Numbered from the stretch's first letter, positions 35,409 to 45,548 are shown. The stretch: DNA of 64,000 nucleotides from Parabacteroides sp900760525 (GCF_049860805.1 NZ_CP187555.1:124001-188000); one strand, 5' to 3'. Numbers and translations are program-made. Notes: generated by a model not told the origin, from the letters alone.

Positions 35409-36170
35409 ATGAAAATGAAAAAGACAGTATTATATGGCGTTTTGGCCTTTTGCTTGGTTGTGTTGAACTCTTGTTTGGGGGACCCTGCCACCCAGTTGAC
35501 GATGGCAAACCAAGCGGGAGTTGTGGTGACCGGATACGGACCGGGTAAGGCTATTTATACTAAAGGTGACGTTGTGGTTTCTTCGGAAGAATTTCAAAAT
35601 GCCAATGTGGAAGATGGGGAATGTATTTTATTTGATTATTCCATCGATTATGGGACTGCAAACAATATGGGAGCGGGAACGGATACCAGTTATATCGAAG
35701 CCATTATTTATGAAAATACGATATCGGAGGTCAATCGTTGGAAATTATTCAATACATTGACAGATACTTCCATCGTAGCAAAGGACGAATTGCTACTTTC
35801 TTCCCTCCAGGCACGTTCCGCTTATATCAGAGGCAATTTGTTCCTGTTCACGGAGATGAGCAATCACCCGACAAACCAAATAGATAGTTTCTCTTTATCT
35901 TATAATCCGGATAGATTATTGGGAGACGATAAGGTTTATAGCCTTTATCTCCGCACGATCAGGATAGAGTCGGATACGACGAAAGGTCAGTCGATGATTA
36001 TTCCCTGTGCGTTCAACATAGAAGACTTGGTGAAAGATGCTGAAAAGAACAATTCTGATGAACTGAAGTTCCGGATCAATTATGCCTCTTCATTCGGGAA
36101 GGACTCTGCATCGATAAACTGGAAAAGTTCGGATGTGTTTACAATAGACTTGTCGGGAAAAGGGAAATAA
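35409..36170 (+). CDS. NigD-like lipoprotein
   Basis: A 253-residue predicted lipoprotein. The ATG at 35409 (MKMKKTVLYGVL) gives a signal peptide with lipobox LNSC (C22); a TTG two codons earlier is open but unlikely. After it, beta-rich segments resemble the NigD-like N-terminal OB-like domain (GDVVVSSEEFQNANVEDGECILFDYSI) and C-terminal beta-sandwich described in Bacteroidales secreted proteins. The resemblance is by pattern and not certain. No enzyme motif is visible. It is probably exported to the outer membrane. It could be cotranscribed with the Yip1 gene 31 bases downstream. Confidence 0.72.
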   Translation: MKMKKTVLYGVLAFCLVVLNSCLGDPATQLTMANQAGVVVTGYGPGKAIYTKGDVVVSSEEFQNANVEDGECILFDYSIDYGTANNMGAGTDTSYIEAIIYENTISEVNRWKLFNTLTDTSIVAKDELLLSSLQARSAYIRGNLFLFTEMSNHPTNQIDSFSLSYNPDRLLGDDKVYSLYLRTIRIESDTTKGQSMIIPCAFNIEDLVKDAEKNNSDELKFRINYASSFGKDSASINWKSSDVFTIDLSGKGK

Positions 36171-36201
36171 ACGATAAAATAGCAAACGAGCGTATTGAAA
36201 A

Positions 36202-36768
36202 ATGTATAAAGAGATATTTAAATTGGTAGTAGCCATCATCTCCCAGCCGGGAAAGGCGTGGGATATTCTTACAAAAAAAGAAGAAAAAGACGATGAGTTT
36301 TTATCCCGGTTTGTGTATCCCCTGATCGGATTCGTAACGGTGGCTGCTTTTTTAGGTGTGCTGTTCACCAGGAAGGAGTTTGATGTCGAACTGGCGCTGA
36401 AATCGTCTATCCGGACACTGGTCGCTTCGTTTGGCGGTTTTTACTTGGCTTCTTATTTGTTGAACGAACTTTGGCAAGGATTGTTTAAACGGGAGAAGGA
36501 TATGAAGTTGTGCCAACGCTTTGTCGGGTATTCGTCTTCGCTGATGTTTGCATTGAATATTGTGTTGATGCTGCTCCCCGAATTTTTCTTTTTGCGTATA
36601 TTTGTTTTATATACGTTTTATATTGTATGGGAAGGGGCAGGCCCTTATATGCAGGTGGAAGAGAAGATCCGTTTGAAGTTTGTCGGTATCGCTACCGGAT
36701 TGATTTTGTTGACGCCCTGGTTGATCGAGGTTATCCTTTCCATGCTGATGCCCGGTTTACGTTTTTGA
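36202..36768 (+). CDS. Yip1/DUF1282-type integral membrane protein
   Basis: A 188-residue protein that opens with the typical Yip1-family cytoplasmic lead (VVAIISQPGKAWDIL) and then has five hydrophobic segments, near 32-54, 67-90, 107-128, 128-147 and 158-180. Bacterial Yip1-family proteins have no established biochemical role. It lies directly upstream of smpB with a 12-bp gap, and downstream of the NigD-like gene, so the three may share a transcript. No catalytic residues are seen. Confidence 0.82.
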   Translation: MYKEIFKLVVAIISQPGKAWDILTKKEEKDDEFLSRFVYPLIGFVTVAAFLGVLFTRKEFDVELALKSSIRTLVASFGGFYLASYLLNELWQGLFKREKDMKLCQRFVGYSSSLMFALNIVLMLLPEFFFLRIFVLYTFYIVWEGAGPYMQVEEKIRLKFVGIATGLILLTPWLIEVILSMLMPGLRF

Positions 36769-36780
36769 TAGAAGAATAAG

Positions 36781-37242
36781 ATGAAAGAGAAGATTAGTAA
36801 TAACATACAGATAAAGAATAAGCGGGCAACTTTCGATTATGAGTTGCTCGACACGTTTACGGCTGGTATTGTGCTGACCGGTACGGAGATCAAATCGATC
36901 CGTCTGGGAAAAGCGAGCTTGGTCGATACGTTCTGCATTGTGGAGAAAGGCGAATTGTGGGTGAAAAATATGTATGTGGCTGAATATTTCTATGGAACTT
37001 ACAATAACCATACGGCCCGCCGTGACCGCAAGCTGCTGTTGACTAAAAAGGAATTACGGAAGATTGAAAGTGCTGCCCGCAATAATGGTTTTACAATTAT
37101 TCCGACACGCCTTTTTATTAATGACAAGGGACTGGCTAAAATTGTTGTCGCTATCGCCAAAGGTAAAAAGGAATATGATAAACGTGACTCTATCAAGGAG
37201 CGGGATGACCGCCGGGAGATGGATCGTGCATTTAAACGGTAA
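36781..37242 (+). CDS. smpB: SsrA-binding protein SmpB
   Basis: Binds tmRNA and brings it to stalled ribosomes for rescue. At 153 residues it is standard. The OB-fold core contains NKRATFDYELLDTFTAGIVLTG (about 13-34), the family signature GTEIKSIRLGKASL (about 34-47) and the basic C-terminal tail KKEYDKRDSIKERDDRREMDRAFKR (about 129-153), which enters the decoding centre and mRNA path. The tmRNA gene is not in this window. metH starts 9 bases later, so both are probably cotranscribed. Confidence 0.97.
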   Translation: MKEKISNNIQIKNKRATFDYELLDTFTAGIVLTGTEIKSIRLGKASLVDTFCIVEKGELWVKNMYVAEYFYGTYNNHTARRDRKLLLTKKELRKIESAARNNGFTIIPTRLFINDKGLAKIVVAIAKGKKEYDKRDSIKERDDRREMDRAFKR

Positions 37243-37251
37243 CGAACCTTT

Positions 37252-40200
37252 ATGAATAAAGAGATATTTTTGAATGCCCTGAAAGAACGTATTTTGATTC
37301 TGGATGGAGGAATGGGTACGATGGTCCAGGGATTTAAACTGACCGAGAAGGACTATCGCGGGGAACAGTTTGTGGATTGGGCGGGCGACCTGAAAGGTAA
37401 TAACGATCTGTTGTGTATCACCCGACCGGATGTGATTAAATCGATTCACCGCCAGTATCTGGATGCCGGTGCCGATATCTTTGCTACCAACACCTTCAAT
37501 GCAAACGCCATCTCGATGGAAGATTATGGCATGCAGGGACAGGTGCGGAATATAAACCTGGCTGCCGGAAAGCTTGCACGCGAGGTTGCTGATGGCTTTA
37601 TGGCGGAACATCCGGATCGTACGATCTTTGTTGCCGGTTCCATCGGCCCAACTAATAAGACGGCTTCCATGAGTCCCGACGTGAGTGATCCGGCTTACCG
37701 GGCTGTAACCTATATGGATTTGTATAACGCCTATAAAGAACAGGTGGACGCTTTGGTAGACGGAGGCGTGGATATCGTCTTATTTGAAACGACTTTCGAC
37801 ACGCTGAATGTGAAAGCCGGGTTGGAAGCTGCCGAGACTGTGTTGAAAGAAAAAGGCAAGGATTTGCCGATTATGCTTTCTCTGACGTTGTCAGCCCAGG
37901 GCGGACGTACGTTTTCGGGACAGACATTGCTTGCATTTTTGGCTTCCGTGCAACATACCAATATTGTCAGTGTCGGTTTGAACTGTTCTTTCGGTGCTGC
38001 CGATATGAAACCTTACTTGGCTGAATTGGCAAAACATGCTCCTTATTATATAAGTGCTTACCCGAATGCCGGTTTGCCGAACAGCTTCGGTTCGTATGAT
38101 GAGACGCCGGAAAAGATGGCTGTCCATGTAAAACCCTTTATCGATGAAGGCTTGGTTAATATCCTCGGGGGATGTTGCGGTACGACGCCGGCCCATATTG
38201 CTAAATATCCCGAACTGGTAAAAGGAGCCAAGCTGCATGTTCCGGCTCAGAAGCCCGACTGCCTTTGGTTGTCCGGTTTGGAACTGCTCGAAGTAAAGCC
38301 GGAGAATAATTTTGTAAATGTCGGCGAACGATGTAATGTGGCTGGTTCACGCAAGTTTCTGCGCCTGATCAAGGAGGAGAATTATGAAGAGGCTTTGACG
38401 ATTGCCCGCAAGCAGGTGGAAGACGGTGCACAGGTGATCGATATCAATATGGACGACGGAATGTTGGATGCCGTGAAGGAGATGACGACTTTTCTGAACC
38501 TGATTGCTTCCGAGCCTGATATTTGCCGTGTTCCCGTGATGATCGACTCTTCCAAATGGGAGGTGATCGAAAAAGGATTGATGTGCGTGCAGGGTAAAAG
38601 CATCGTGAATTCGATCTCTTTGAAAGAAGGTGAAGAAGTATTCCTGCAACACGCCGCCCGTATCAAACAGTTGGGGGCTGCCGCGGTCGTAATGGCTTTT
38701 GATGAAAAAGGACAGGCCGACACGTTCGAACGGAAGATCGAGGTTTGCGGACGCGCTTACCGTCTTCTGAGGGAGAAAGTGGATTTTGATCCGAACGGGA
38801 TTATTTTCGATCCGAATGTGCTGGCTATCGCAACCGGCATGGAAGAGCATAACGGTTACGGCCTTGATTTTATCCGTGCCGTGGAATGGATCAAGAAGAA
38901 CCTGCCGGGCGCGAAGGTGAGCGGCGGTGTCAGTAACCTTTCCTTCTCTTTTCGTGGAAATAATTATGTGCGGGAGGCTATGCATTCTGTATTCCTGTAT
39001 CATGCGATTAATAAAGGTATGGATATGGGGATCGTGAACCCGTCGTCGTCTGTACTCTATGAAGATATTGAACCTGCTTTCCGTACGTTACTGGAAGACG
39101 TCATTCTGGCCCGTCGTCAGGAAGCTGCGGAAGAACTGATCACATACGCCCAGAACCTACATGTAAAAGCGCAGGAGGGGGGAGATGAAAAGCTGGAAGT
39201 CTGGCGTGAATATCCGTTGAAGGAACGCTTGGAATATGCTTTGATAAAAGGGGTTGGTGATCATCTGGAAGAAGATTTGAAGGAAGCCTTGAAGGAATAT
39301 CCGCGTGCGGTGGATATTATCGACGGACCGCTGATGGGCGGAATGAATAAAGTCGGTGAATTGTTCGGCGCCGGAAAAATGTTTCTGCCGCAGGTTGTCA
39401 AGACTGCTCGTACGATGAAAAAGGCTGTTGCCATCCTGCAACCCGCAATCGAAGCAGAAAAAGCGACTTCCTGTTCGGCAAAGGCTGGAAAAGTCGTTTT
39501 TGCAACAGTAAAAGGCGATGTGCACGACATCGGAAAGAATATTGTTTCGATCGTTCTGGCTTGCAACAACTATGAGGTGATCGATTTAGGGGTGATGGTC
39601 CCGGCAGATGTGATCGTGAAAAAGGCGATTGAAGAAAAGCCCGATCTGGTTTGTCTTTCCGGTCTGATCACGCCTTCGCTCGAAGAGATGGTGCATGTGA
39701 CGGACGAAATGCAGAAAGCCGGCTTGGATATACCTATAATGGTGGGCGGCGCTACGACTTCGAAGTTACATACGGCCATTAAGATTGCTCCTCGTTATGA
39801 CTATCCGGTTATTCATGTGCTGGATGCCTCGCAGAACCCGTTGATTGCAGCTAAATTGTTGAACCCAGATACGCGGGATGCTTATATTGCCCAGTTGAAC
39901 AGCGAATATGAAGCGTTACGTGCCTCCATGAACAAGAAAAAAGAGATATTGGTTTCATTGGCAGAAGCCCGGATGAATCATCCGAAGATCGATTGGACTT
40001 CTTATAGTCCGGTCATTCCGGCTCAGAGCGGGATACAGGTGATTCCTTATATCCCTTTGGAAGAAATAATCCCATATATACACTGGACTTTCTTTTTCAG
40101 CGCTTGGAAACTGAACGGGCGTTTTTCGGAAATTGCGCAAATCCACGGTTGTGACGCCTGTCGTGCCGCTTGGCTAGCCAAGTTCTCGGAAGCGGACCGG

Positions 40201-40944
40201 GCAAAGGCGTCGGAGGCTATGCAGTTATATAAAGATGCTGTTAAGTTGTTGGATTGTCTGGTTGAGATGAAAGCCGAATACTGCAAGGCGGTTTACGGCT
40301 TCTTCCCGGCAAACAGCGACGGAGATAATATCCGTATAGGTGAAATCCAGCTTCCTGTTTTGCGCCAACAGGCAAAGAAAGAGGAAAATGTCTACAAATC
40401 GCTGGCCGATTATGTGATGCCAGTATCGGAAGGACGTACGGATTATGCCGGCGCTTTCGTGGTGACGGCTGGTGTCGGTGCTGAAGCTCTGAAAGAACGG
40501 TTTGAGCAGGATGGCGATACCTATAATTCCATGTTGTTGCAAACCTTGACCGACCGTTTGGCTGAAGCTACAGCCGAATATCTCCATGAAAAAGTCCGAA
40601 AGGAATATTGGGGATATGTACCGGATGAATCGCTCTCCATTCCTGACCTGTACAAAGTGAAATATCAGGGTATACGTCCGGCTGTCGGCTATCCTTCATT
40701 GCCGGACCAGCTTTTAAATTATACGCTGGATAAGTTGTTGGATATGTCACAGATCGGTGTCCGGTTGACGGAAAATGGAGCGATGTACCCGACGGCGACG
40801 GTTAGCGGTATTTATATTGCACATCCGGATTCCCAATACTTCATGATCGGCAATATCGACGAGGAACAGATGACGGATTATGCTTGCCGCCGGAATCTGT
40901 CGGAAGCGGAAACGAAGAAATTATTGAATAAAAACATATTGTAA
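37252..40944 (+). CDS. metH: cobalamin-dependent methionine synthase MetH
   Basis: Methylates homocysteine with methyltetrahydrofolate via cobalamin. The 1230-residue chain has all four modules: homocysteine/zinc module (about 1-325, zinc ligands C245 in NCSFG and C308-C309 in GGCCGTTP), folate module (about 335-610, starting FVNVGERCNVAGS), B12 module (about 640-890, with D756-x-H758-x-x-G761, His being the lower cobalt ligand), and the AdoMet reactivation module (about 900-1230). No cobalamin or SAM riboswitch is visible in the 9-bp gap to smpB, so control must be upstream or absent. Confidence 0.98.
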   Translation: MNKEIFLNALKERILILDGGMGTMVQGFKLTEKDYRGEQFVDWAGDLKGNNDLLCITRPDVIKSIHRQYLDAGADIFATNTFNANAISMEDYGMQGQVRNINLAAGKLAREVADGFMAEHPDRTIFVAGSIGPTNKTASMSPDVSDPAYRAVTYMDLYNAYKEQVDALVDGGVDIVLFETTFDTLNVKAGLEAAETVLKEKGKDLPIMLSLTLSAQGGRTFSGQTLLAFLASVQHTNIVSVGLNCSFGAADMKPYLAELAKHAPYYISAYPNAGLPNSFGSYDETPEKMAVHVKPFIDEGLVNILGGCCGTTPAHIAKYPELVKGAKLHVPAQKPDCLWLSGLELLEVKPENNFVNVGERCNVAGSRKFLRLIKEENYEEALTIARKQVEDGAQVIDINMDDGMLDAVKEMTTFLNLIASEPDICRVPVMIDSSKWEVIEKGLMCVQGKSIVNSISLKEGEEVFLQHAARIKQLGAAAVVMAFDEKGQADTFERKIEVCGRAYRLLREKVDFDPNGIIFDPNVLAIATGMEEHNGYGLDFIRAVEWIKKNLPGAKVSGGVSNLSFSFRGNNYVREAMHSVFLYHAINKGMDMGIVNPSSSVLYEDIEPAFRTLLEDVILARRQEAAEELITYAQNLHVKAQEGGDEKLEVWREYPLKERLEYALIKGVGDHLEEDLKEALKEYPRAVDIIDGPLMGGMNKVGELFGAGKMFLPQVVKTARTMKKAVAILQPAIEAEKATSCSAKAGKVVFATVKGDVHDIGKNIVSIVLACNNYEVIDLGVMVPADVIVKKAIEEKPDLVCLSGLITPSLEEMVHVTDEMQKAGLDIPIMVGGATTSKLHTAIKIAPRYDYPVIHVLDASQNPLIAAKLLNPDTRDAYIAQLNSEYEALRASMNKKKEILVSLAEARMNHPKIDWTSYSPVIPAQSGIQVIPYIPLEEIIPYIHWTFFFSAWKLNGRFSEIAQIHGCDACRAAWLAKFSEADRAKASEAMQLYKDAVKLLDCLVEMKAEYCKAVYGFFPANSDGDNIRIGEIQLPVLRQQAKKEENVYKSLADYVMPVSEGRTDYAGAFVVTAGVGAEALKERFEQDGDTYNSMLLQTLTDRLAEATAEYLHEKVRKEYWGYVPDESLSIPDLYKVKYQGIRPAVGYPSLPDQLLNYTLDKLLDMSQIGVRLTENGAMYPTATVSGIYIAHPDSQYFMIGNIDEEQMTDYACRRNLSEAETKKLLNKNIL

Positions 40945-40953
40945 ATATACCGT

Positions 40954-40976
40954 AGGGGCGAGGTCTGCTCGCCCCT
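40954..40976. repeat. 9-bp GC-rich hairpin between metH and the DUF3810 gene
   Basis: AGGGGCGAG (40954-40962) and CTCGCCCCT (40968-40976) pair perfectly around a 5-base loop. No T run follows on either strand, so it is not a standard terminator. It ends 7 bases before the DUF3810 ATG. The sequence style matches short GC-rich palindromes scattered between genes in many bacteria. Confidence 0.75.
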
Positions 40977-40983
40977 CATTGCA

Positions 40984-42036
40984 ATGTCGCATTTTAAATT
41001 GAAATACATACGCTGGATAGTCTTATCTCTCCTTCTGGCCGCTATCTGGCTCACGATGCGTTCGCCGGGAGCAGGAGAGGTGTATGCTCGGAATATCTAT
41101 CCGTATGTATCGGCCGTTCTGTCCCGTTTCTCTTCCCTTTTTCCTTTTTCGGTGGGTGATTGCCTGATATATGGCAGCATTGTCGGTTTGCTTATCTACG
41201 TGGTTTATGCTATTGCCGGAAGACGTTCGTGGAAGACGGCAGTGGGGCGGATTGTCGAATACCTGTTGTGGGGATATGTCTGGTTTTATATGGCGTGGGG
41301 GCTGAATTATTTCCGGCAGGATTTCTTTAACCGGACACAGATTCCGTATGCTGCCTATTCGGCTGATGCATTTCGTTCTTTTCTGTCTGCCTATACGGAT
41401 TCTTTGAATGCTTCTTTTGTTCCTATAGAGACAGTCGATAAAGTTGTTGTTGCGGAGGAATCCAAAAAAGGATACAGGGAAATAGCCGGAAGATTCGGGT
41501 TGGTTCTCCCTGCCGGATATCTGCATCCGAAGCCGATGTTGCTCCCTTCCCTGATGAGCAGTGTGGGCGTTTTAGGTTATATGGGGCCTTTTTTTACCGA
41601 GTATAACCTGAATCCGAAGCTGTTGCCTGTCCAGTATCCGTTTACTTATGCACACGAAATGGCGCATGTGTTAGGAATATCGAGCGAGGCGGAAGCGAAT
41701 CTATACGGTTTCCTGGTTTGTTCACGCTCGGAAGTGCCGGAGATTCGTTTCTCCGCTTACTTTGCTTTGTTGCCTTATGTGCTGAGCAATGCATATCAAC
41801 TCCTGCCCGAAGAAGAATTTAACCAATGGAAAGAAACGATCTTGCCGGAGATCAAAGAGGTCTATAACCGGAAAGCAGCCTATTGGCTGGATTTGTATAG
41901 CCCGCTTATCGGGAAAATCCAAAGTACCGCTTACAACTGGTTTCTGAAAGGAAACAACATTCCTTCCGGCCGGAAGAATTATTCGGAAGTGGTGGCATTA
42001 TTGATGGCGCTGGATAATGCGCCGGAACAGATTTGA
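40984..42036 (+). CDS. DUF3810 membrane protein with HExxH metalloprotease motif
   Basis: A 350-residue protein. Membrane segments are near 11-27, 56-76 and 90-110; the rest is probably extracytoplasmic. HEMAH at residues 224-228 (YAHEMAHVLG) followed by EAEANLYGF matches a gluzincin-type HExxH site with a downstream glutamate as possible third zinc ligand. Databases list this as DUF3810, without a known substrate. The motif suggests a membrane-anchored zinc peptidase; that is inference. It lies between metH and ileS, 39 bp after metH and before an ileS promoter. Confidence 0.85.
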   Translation: MSHFKLKYIRWIVLSLLLAAIWLTMRSPGAGEVYARNIYPYVSAVLSRFSSLFPFSVGDCLIYGSIVGLLIYVVYAIAGRRSWKTAVGRIVEYLLWGYVWFYMAWGLNYFRQDFFNRTQIPYAAYSADAFRSFLSAYTDSLNASFVPIETVDKVVVAEESKKGYREIAGRFGLVLPAGYLHPKPMLLPSLMSSVGVLGYMGPFFTEYNLNPKLLPVQYPFTYAHEMAHVLGISSEAEANLYGFLVCSRSEVPEIRFSAYFALLPYVLSNAYQLLPEEEFNQWKETILPEIKEVYNRKAAYWLDLYSPLIGKIQSTAYNWFLKGNNIPSGRKNYSEVVALLMALDNAPEQI

Positions 42037-42054
42037 CACCTTGCTCTTTCCGTA

Positions 42055-42085
42055 TTGCCTAATTCGAATTAAATCACTACCTTTG
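42055..42085 (+). promoter_or_regulatory. promoter for ileS
   Basis: -33 TTG (42055-42057) and -7 TACCTTTG (42078-42085) with 20 bp between; leader of about 30 bases to the ATG at 42123. No T-box is visible. Confidence 0.65.
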
Positions 42086-42122
42086 CGGCAATTTTTGAGA
42101 AGATAGATAAATATAACGCAAT

Positions 42123-45100
42123 ATGAGTAAGAAATTTGCCGAATACTCCAAATTTGACTTGTCGAACGTCAATAAAGAGGTGCTGAAGAAATGGCAGGAT
42201 GGCGACATCTTCCATAAGAGTCTTAAAATCCGCGAAGGACATCCCTCGTTTGTATTTTATGAAGGTCCTCCTTCTGCAAACGGTATGCCCGGTATTCACC
42301 ATGTGATTGCCCGTTCGATTAAGGATATTTTCTGCCGTTATAAGACCATGAAAGGATATCTTGTCAACCGTAAGGCCGGATGGGATACGCACGGACTGCC
42401 GGTAGAGCTGGGAGTTGAGAAGACATTGGGTATAACCAAAGAAGATATCGGCAAAAAGATTTCTGTGGCCGAGTATAATGCTGCCTGCCGCCGTGACGTG
42501 ATGAAATTCACGAAGGAGTGGACAGACCTGACACAGAAGATGGGATATTGGGTGGATCTTGAAAACCCCTATATCACTTACGATAACCGTTATATCGAAA
42601 CATTGTGGTATCTGCTGAAGGAACTCTATAAGAAGGGCTTGCTGTATAAAGGCTACACGATCCAGCCGTATTCGCCGGCTGCCGGAACAGGGCTTAGCTC
42701 GCATGAGCTGAACCAGCCGGGATGTTATCGCGACGTGAAAGATACGACTTGTACGGCTCAGTTCCGTATTCTCGATCCGAAGCCTGAGATGGCGGAATTC
42801 GGCGAATCGTTTTTCCTGGCATGGACCACTACTCCGTGGACATTGCCTTCCAATACGGCTCTTTGCGTGGGCCCGAACTTTACTTATGTAGCTGTTCAGA
42901 CTTATAATCCGTATACGGGCATGCCGATGACGGCAGTTTTGGCTAAGGACTTGTTGAATGTATATTTCAATCCGAAAGCTGCGGATCTGGCTTTGACCGA
43001 CTATAAACCCGGTGACAAACTGGTGCCGTTCAAAGTGGTCGGCGAATGGAAAGGACCGGAACTGGCCGGTATGCATTACGAGCAGCTGATCCCGTGGGTA
43101 AATCCGGAAGAAGGCGCTTTCCGGGTAATCACCGGCGACTATGTGACGGTTGAAGATGGTACGGGTATCGTACATATCGCTCCGACTTTCGGTGCGGATG
43201 ACGACCGTGTGGCAAAAGCAAGCGGCGTGCCTCCTTTGATGATGATCGACAAAGACGGGAATCGCCGTCCGATGGTCGATATGACAGGTAAGTTTTATCT
43301 CTTGGAAGACCTTGATCCCGAATACGTACAGGCGCACATGAATGCAGCCGATTATGATCCGTGGCAGGGTAAGTTCGTTAAGAATGCTTACGATGCATCA
43401 AAAGGCGAAAAAGACGAAACGCTGGATATCGAAATCTGCATGATGCTGAAAGCGCAGAACCGTGTATTCCGCATCGAAAAGCATGTGCACAACTATCCGC
43501 ATTGTTGGCGTACTGACAAACCTGTGTTGTATTATCCGCTGGATAGCTGGTTTATCCGCACGACCGCTTGCCGCGAACGGATGATCGAACTCAACAATAC
43601 GATCAATTGGAAACCGCAAAGCACCGGCACGGGACGTTTTGGCAAATGGCTGGAAAACCTCCAGGATTGGAACCTGAGCCGTAGCCGCTATTGGGGCACA
43701 CCGTTGCCTATCTGGCGTACCGAAGACGGGGCGGAAGAAATCTGTATCGGTTCGGTTGAAGAACTGTACAATGAAATAGAGAAATCCGTAAAAGCCGGAC
43801 TGATGGAATCCAATCCATACAAGGACTTGAAATTCCAGCCGGGCGAATATACAAAGGAAAACTACGAGAAGATCGACCTGCACCGTCCGTATGTGGACGA
43901 TGTGATCCTGGTTTCCAAGAGCGGCAAGCCGATGAAACGCGAGACCGACCTGATCGACGTGTGGTTCGATTCGGGTGCGATGCCTTATGCACAGATTCAT
44001 TATCCGTTTGAGAACAAGGAGATTTTCGACGACCGCAAGGTTTATCCGGCCGACTTTATCGCTGAAGGCGTAGACCAGACACGCGGATGGTTCTTCACTT
44101 TGCATGCGATCGCTGCGATGGTGTTCGACAGCGTGTCGTATAAAGCTGTCGTCTCCAATGGACTGGTACTGGATAAGAATGGCAACAAGATGTCCAAACG
44201 CTTGGGGAACGCTGTCGACCCGTTCGCAACGATCGAGCAGTACGGTTCCGATCCTTTGCGCTGGTACATGATCACGAATGCTTCTCCGTGGGATAACATC
44301 AAGTTTGATATAGACGGTATCGAAGAAGTTCGCCGCAAGTTCTTCGGTACATTATATAATACATATTCGTTCTTCGCTTTGTATGCGAACGTGGACGGTT
44401 TCGATTATTCTGAACCGGATGTAGACTGGAAAGAACGTCCCGAAATCGACCGTTGGATTCTGTCGTTGCTGAATTCGCTGGTGAAAAATGTGGATGGCTT
44501 CTTAGACACATATGAACCGACCCGTGCCGGACGTGCAATCTCCGATTTCGTAAACGACAATCTGAGTAACTGGTACGTGCGCTTGAACCGCCGGCGTTTC
44601 TGGGGTGGAGGTATGACGACCGATAAGTTGTCCGCTTACCAGACACTTTATACCTGTCTGGAAACGATCGCCAAATTGATGGCTCCGATCGCACCGTTCT
44701 ATGCAGACCAGTTGTTTGGCGACCTGATTGCCGCTACCGGACGTGAGGAGGTTGAATCTGTTCACCTGTCTGAATTCCCGGTTTGCAACGAGGCATTGAT
44801 CGACAAGAATCTGGAAGAACGTATGCAAATGGCGCAGGATGTGTCCTCTATAGTGTTGGCTTTGCGCCGTAAGGTGAATATCAAGGTGCGGCAACCGCTG
44901 CAGACCATCATGGTTCCGGTTATGGATGCCCATCAGCAGGAAAGCATTGAAGCTGTGAAAGCATTGATCCTGAACGAGGTCAATGTGAAAGAACTGAAAT
45001 TTGTCGATAACGCTGCCGGTATTCTGGTGAAGAAGATCAAGCCGGACTTCAAAAAGTTAGGCCCGCGTTATGGCAAGATCATGAAAGCATTGGCTGCCGC

Positions 45101-45548
45101 TATCCAAACGATGAGCCAGGACGAAATCAATGCATTCGAAAAAGCCGGAACGTACACGCTGACCGTTGAAGGGCAGGAAGCGGTAATCGAACGTGCAGAT
45201 GTTGAAATCATCTCCGAAGATATACCGGGTTGGCTGGTTGCTAACGATGGCCGCCTGACAGTAGCATTGGATATCACCGTGACAGAAAACCTCCGTAAGG
45301 AAGGACTGGCGCGTGAGTTGGTAAACCGTATCCAGAACCTGCGTAAGAGCAACGGTTTCGATATTACGGACAAGATCACGGTGACTGTTCTTTCGAGCGA
45401 TGTGATGGATGAAGCGATCAAAGACTTTAATTCATATATCGCAAACCAGGTATTAGCTGTATCAGTGGAAATTACGGATGTGATCAGTGATGCGACCGAG
45501 TTGGATTTCGAAGACTTCAGGCTTTCGGTACGGATCGAAAAAGCGTAA
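42123..45548 (+). CDS. ileS: isoleucyl-tRNA synthetase
   Basis: Charges tRNA-Ile. At 1141 residues it is the long form, closer in style to the eukaryotic/archaeal-like type often found in Bacteroidota than to the 930-residue E. coli enzyme. The class I HIGH motif appears as GIHH at 57-60 and KMSKR at 689-693. The inserted CP1 editing domain lies at about 190-420 and includes WTTTPWTLPSNTAL. The anticodon-binding helical region is about 750-920, and the C-terminal part lacks an obvious zinc-binding cysteine cluster. It probably starts the ileS-DksA-lspA-DUF4296 order, though dksA has its own -7 box. Confidence 0.97.
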   Translation: MSKKFAEYSKFDLSNVNKEVLKKWQDGDIFHKSLKIREGHPSFVFYEGPPSANGMPGIHHVIARSIKDIFCRYKTMKGYLVNRKAGWDTHGLPVELGVEKTLGITKEDIGKKISVAEYNAACRRDVMKFTKEWTDLTQKMGYWVDLENPYITYDNRYIETLWYLLKELYKKGLLYKGYTIQPYSPAAGTGLSSHELNQPGCYRDVKDTTCTAQFRILDPKPEMAEFGESFFLAWTTTPWTLPSNTALCVGPNFTYVAVQTYNPYTGMPMTAVLAKDLLNVYFNPKAADLALTDYKPGDKLVPFKVVGEWKGPELAGMHYEQLIPWVNPEEGAFRVITGDYVTVEDGTGIVHIAPTFGADDDRVAKASGVPPLMMIDKDGNRRPMVDMTGKFYLLEDLDPEYVQAHMNAADYDPWQGKFVKNAYDASKGEKDETLDIEICMMLKAQNRVFRIEKHVHNYPHCWRTDKPVLYYPLDSWFIRTTACRERMIELNNTINWKPQSTGTGRFGKWLENLQDWNLSRSRYWGTPLPIWRTEDGAEEICIGSVEELYNEIEKSVKAGLMESNPYKDLKFQPGEYTKENYEKIDLHRPYVDDVILVSKSGKPMKRETDLIDVWFDSGAMPYAQIHYPFENKEIFDDRKVYPADFIAEGVDQTRGWFFTLHAIAAMVFDSVSYKAVVSNGLVLDKNGNKMSKRLGNAVDPFATIEQYGSDPLRWYMITNASPWDNIKFDIDGIEEVRRKFFGTLYNTYSFFALYANVDGFDYSEPDVDWKERPEIDRWILSLLNSLVKNVDGFLDTYEPTRAGRAISDFVNDNLSNWYVRLNRRRFWGGGMTTDKLSAYQTLYTCLETIAKLMAPIAPFYADQLFGDLIAATGREEVESVHLSEFPVCNEALIDKNLEERMQMAQDVSSIVLALRRKVNIKVRQPLQTIMVPVMDAHQQESIEAVKALILNEVNVKELKFVDNAAGILVKKIKPDFKKLGPRYGKIMKALAAAIQTMSQDEINAFEKAGTYTLTVEGQEAVIERADVEIISEDIPGWLVANDGRLTVALDITVTENLRKEGLARELVNRIQNLRKSNGFDITDKITVTVLSSDVMDEAIKDFNSYIANQVLAVSVEITDVISDATELDFEDFRLSVRIEKA

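Noticed and set aside
37243..37251. Cobalamin or SAM riboswitch for metH
   Set aside because: Only 9 bp separate smpB and metH; no riboswitch can fit there.
42069..43337. A 422-codon open frame on the minus strand
   Set aside because: It lies wholly antisense to ileS, has no family resemblance, and is explained by codon bias of the real gene.
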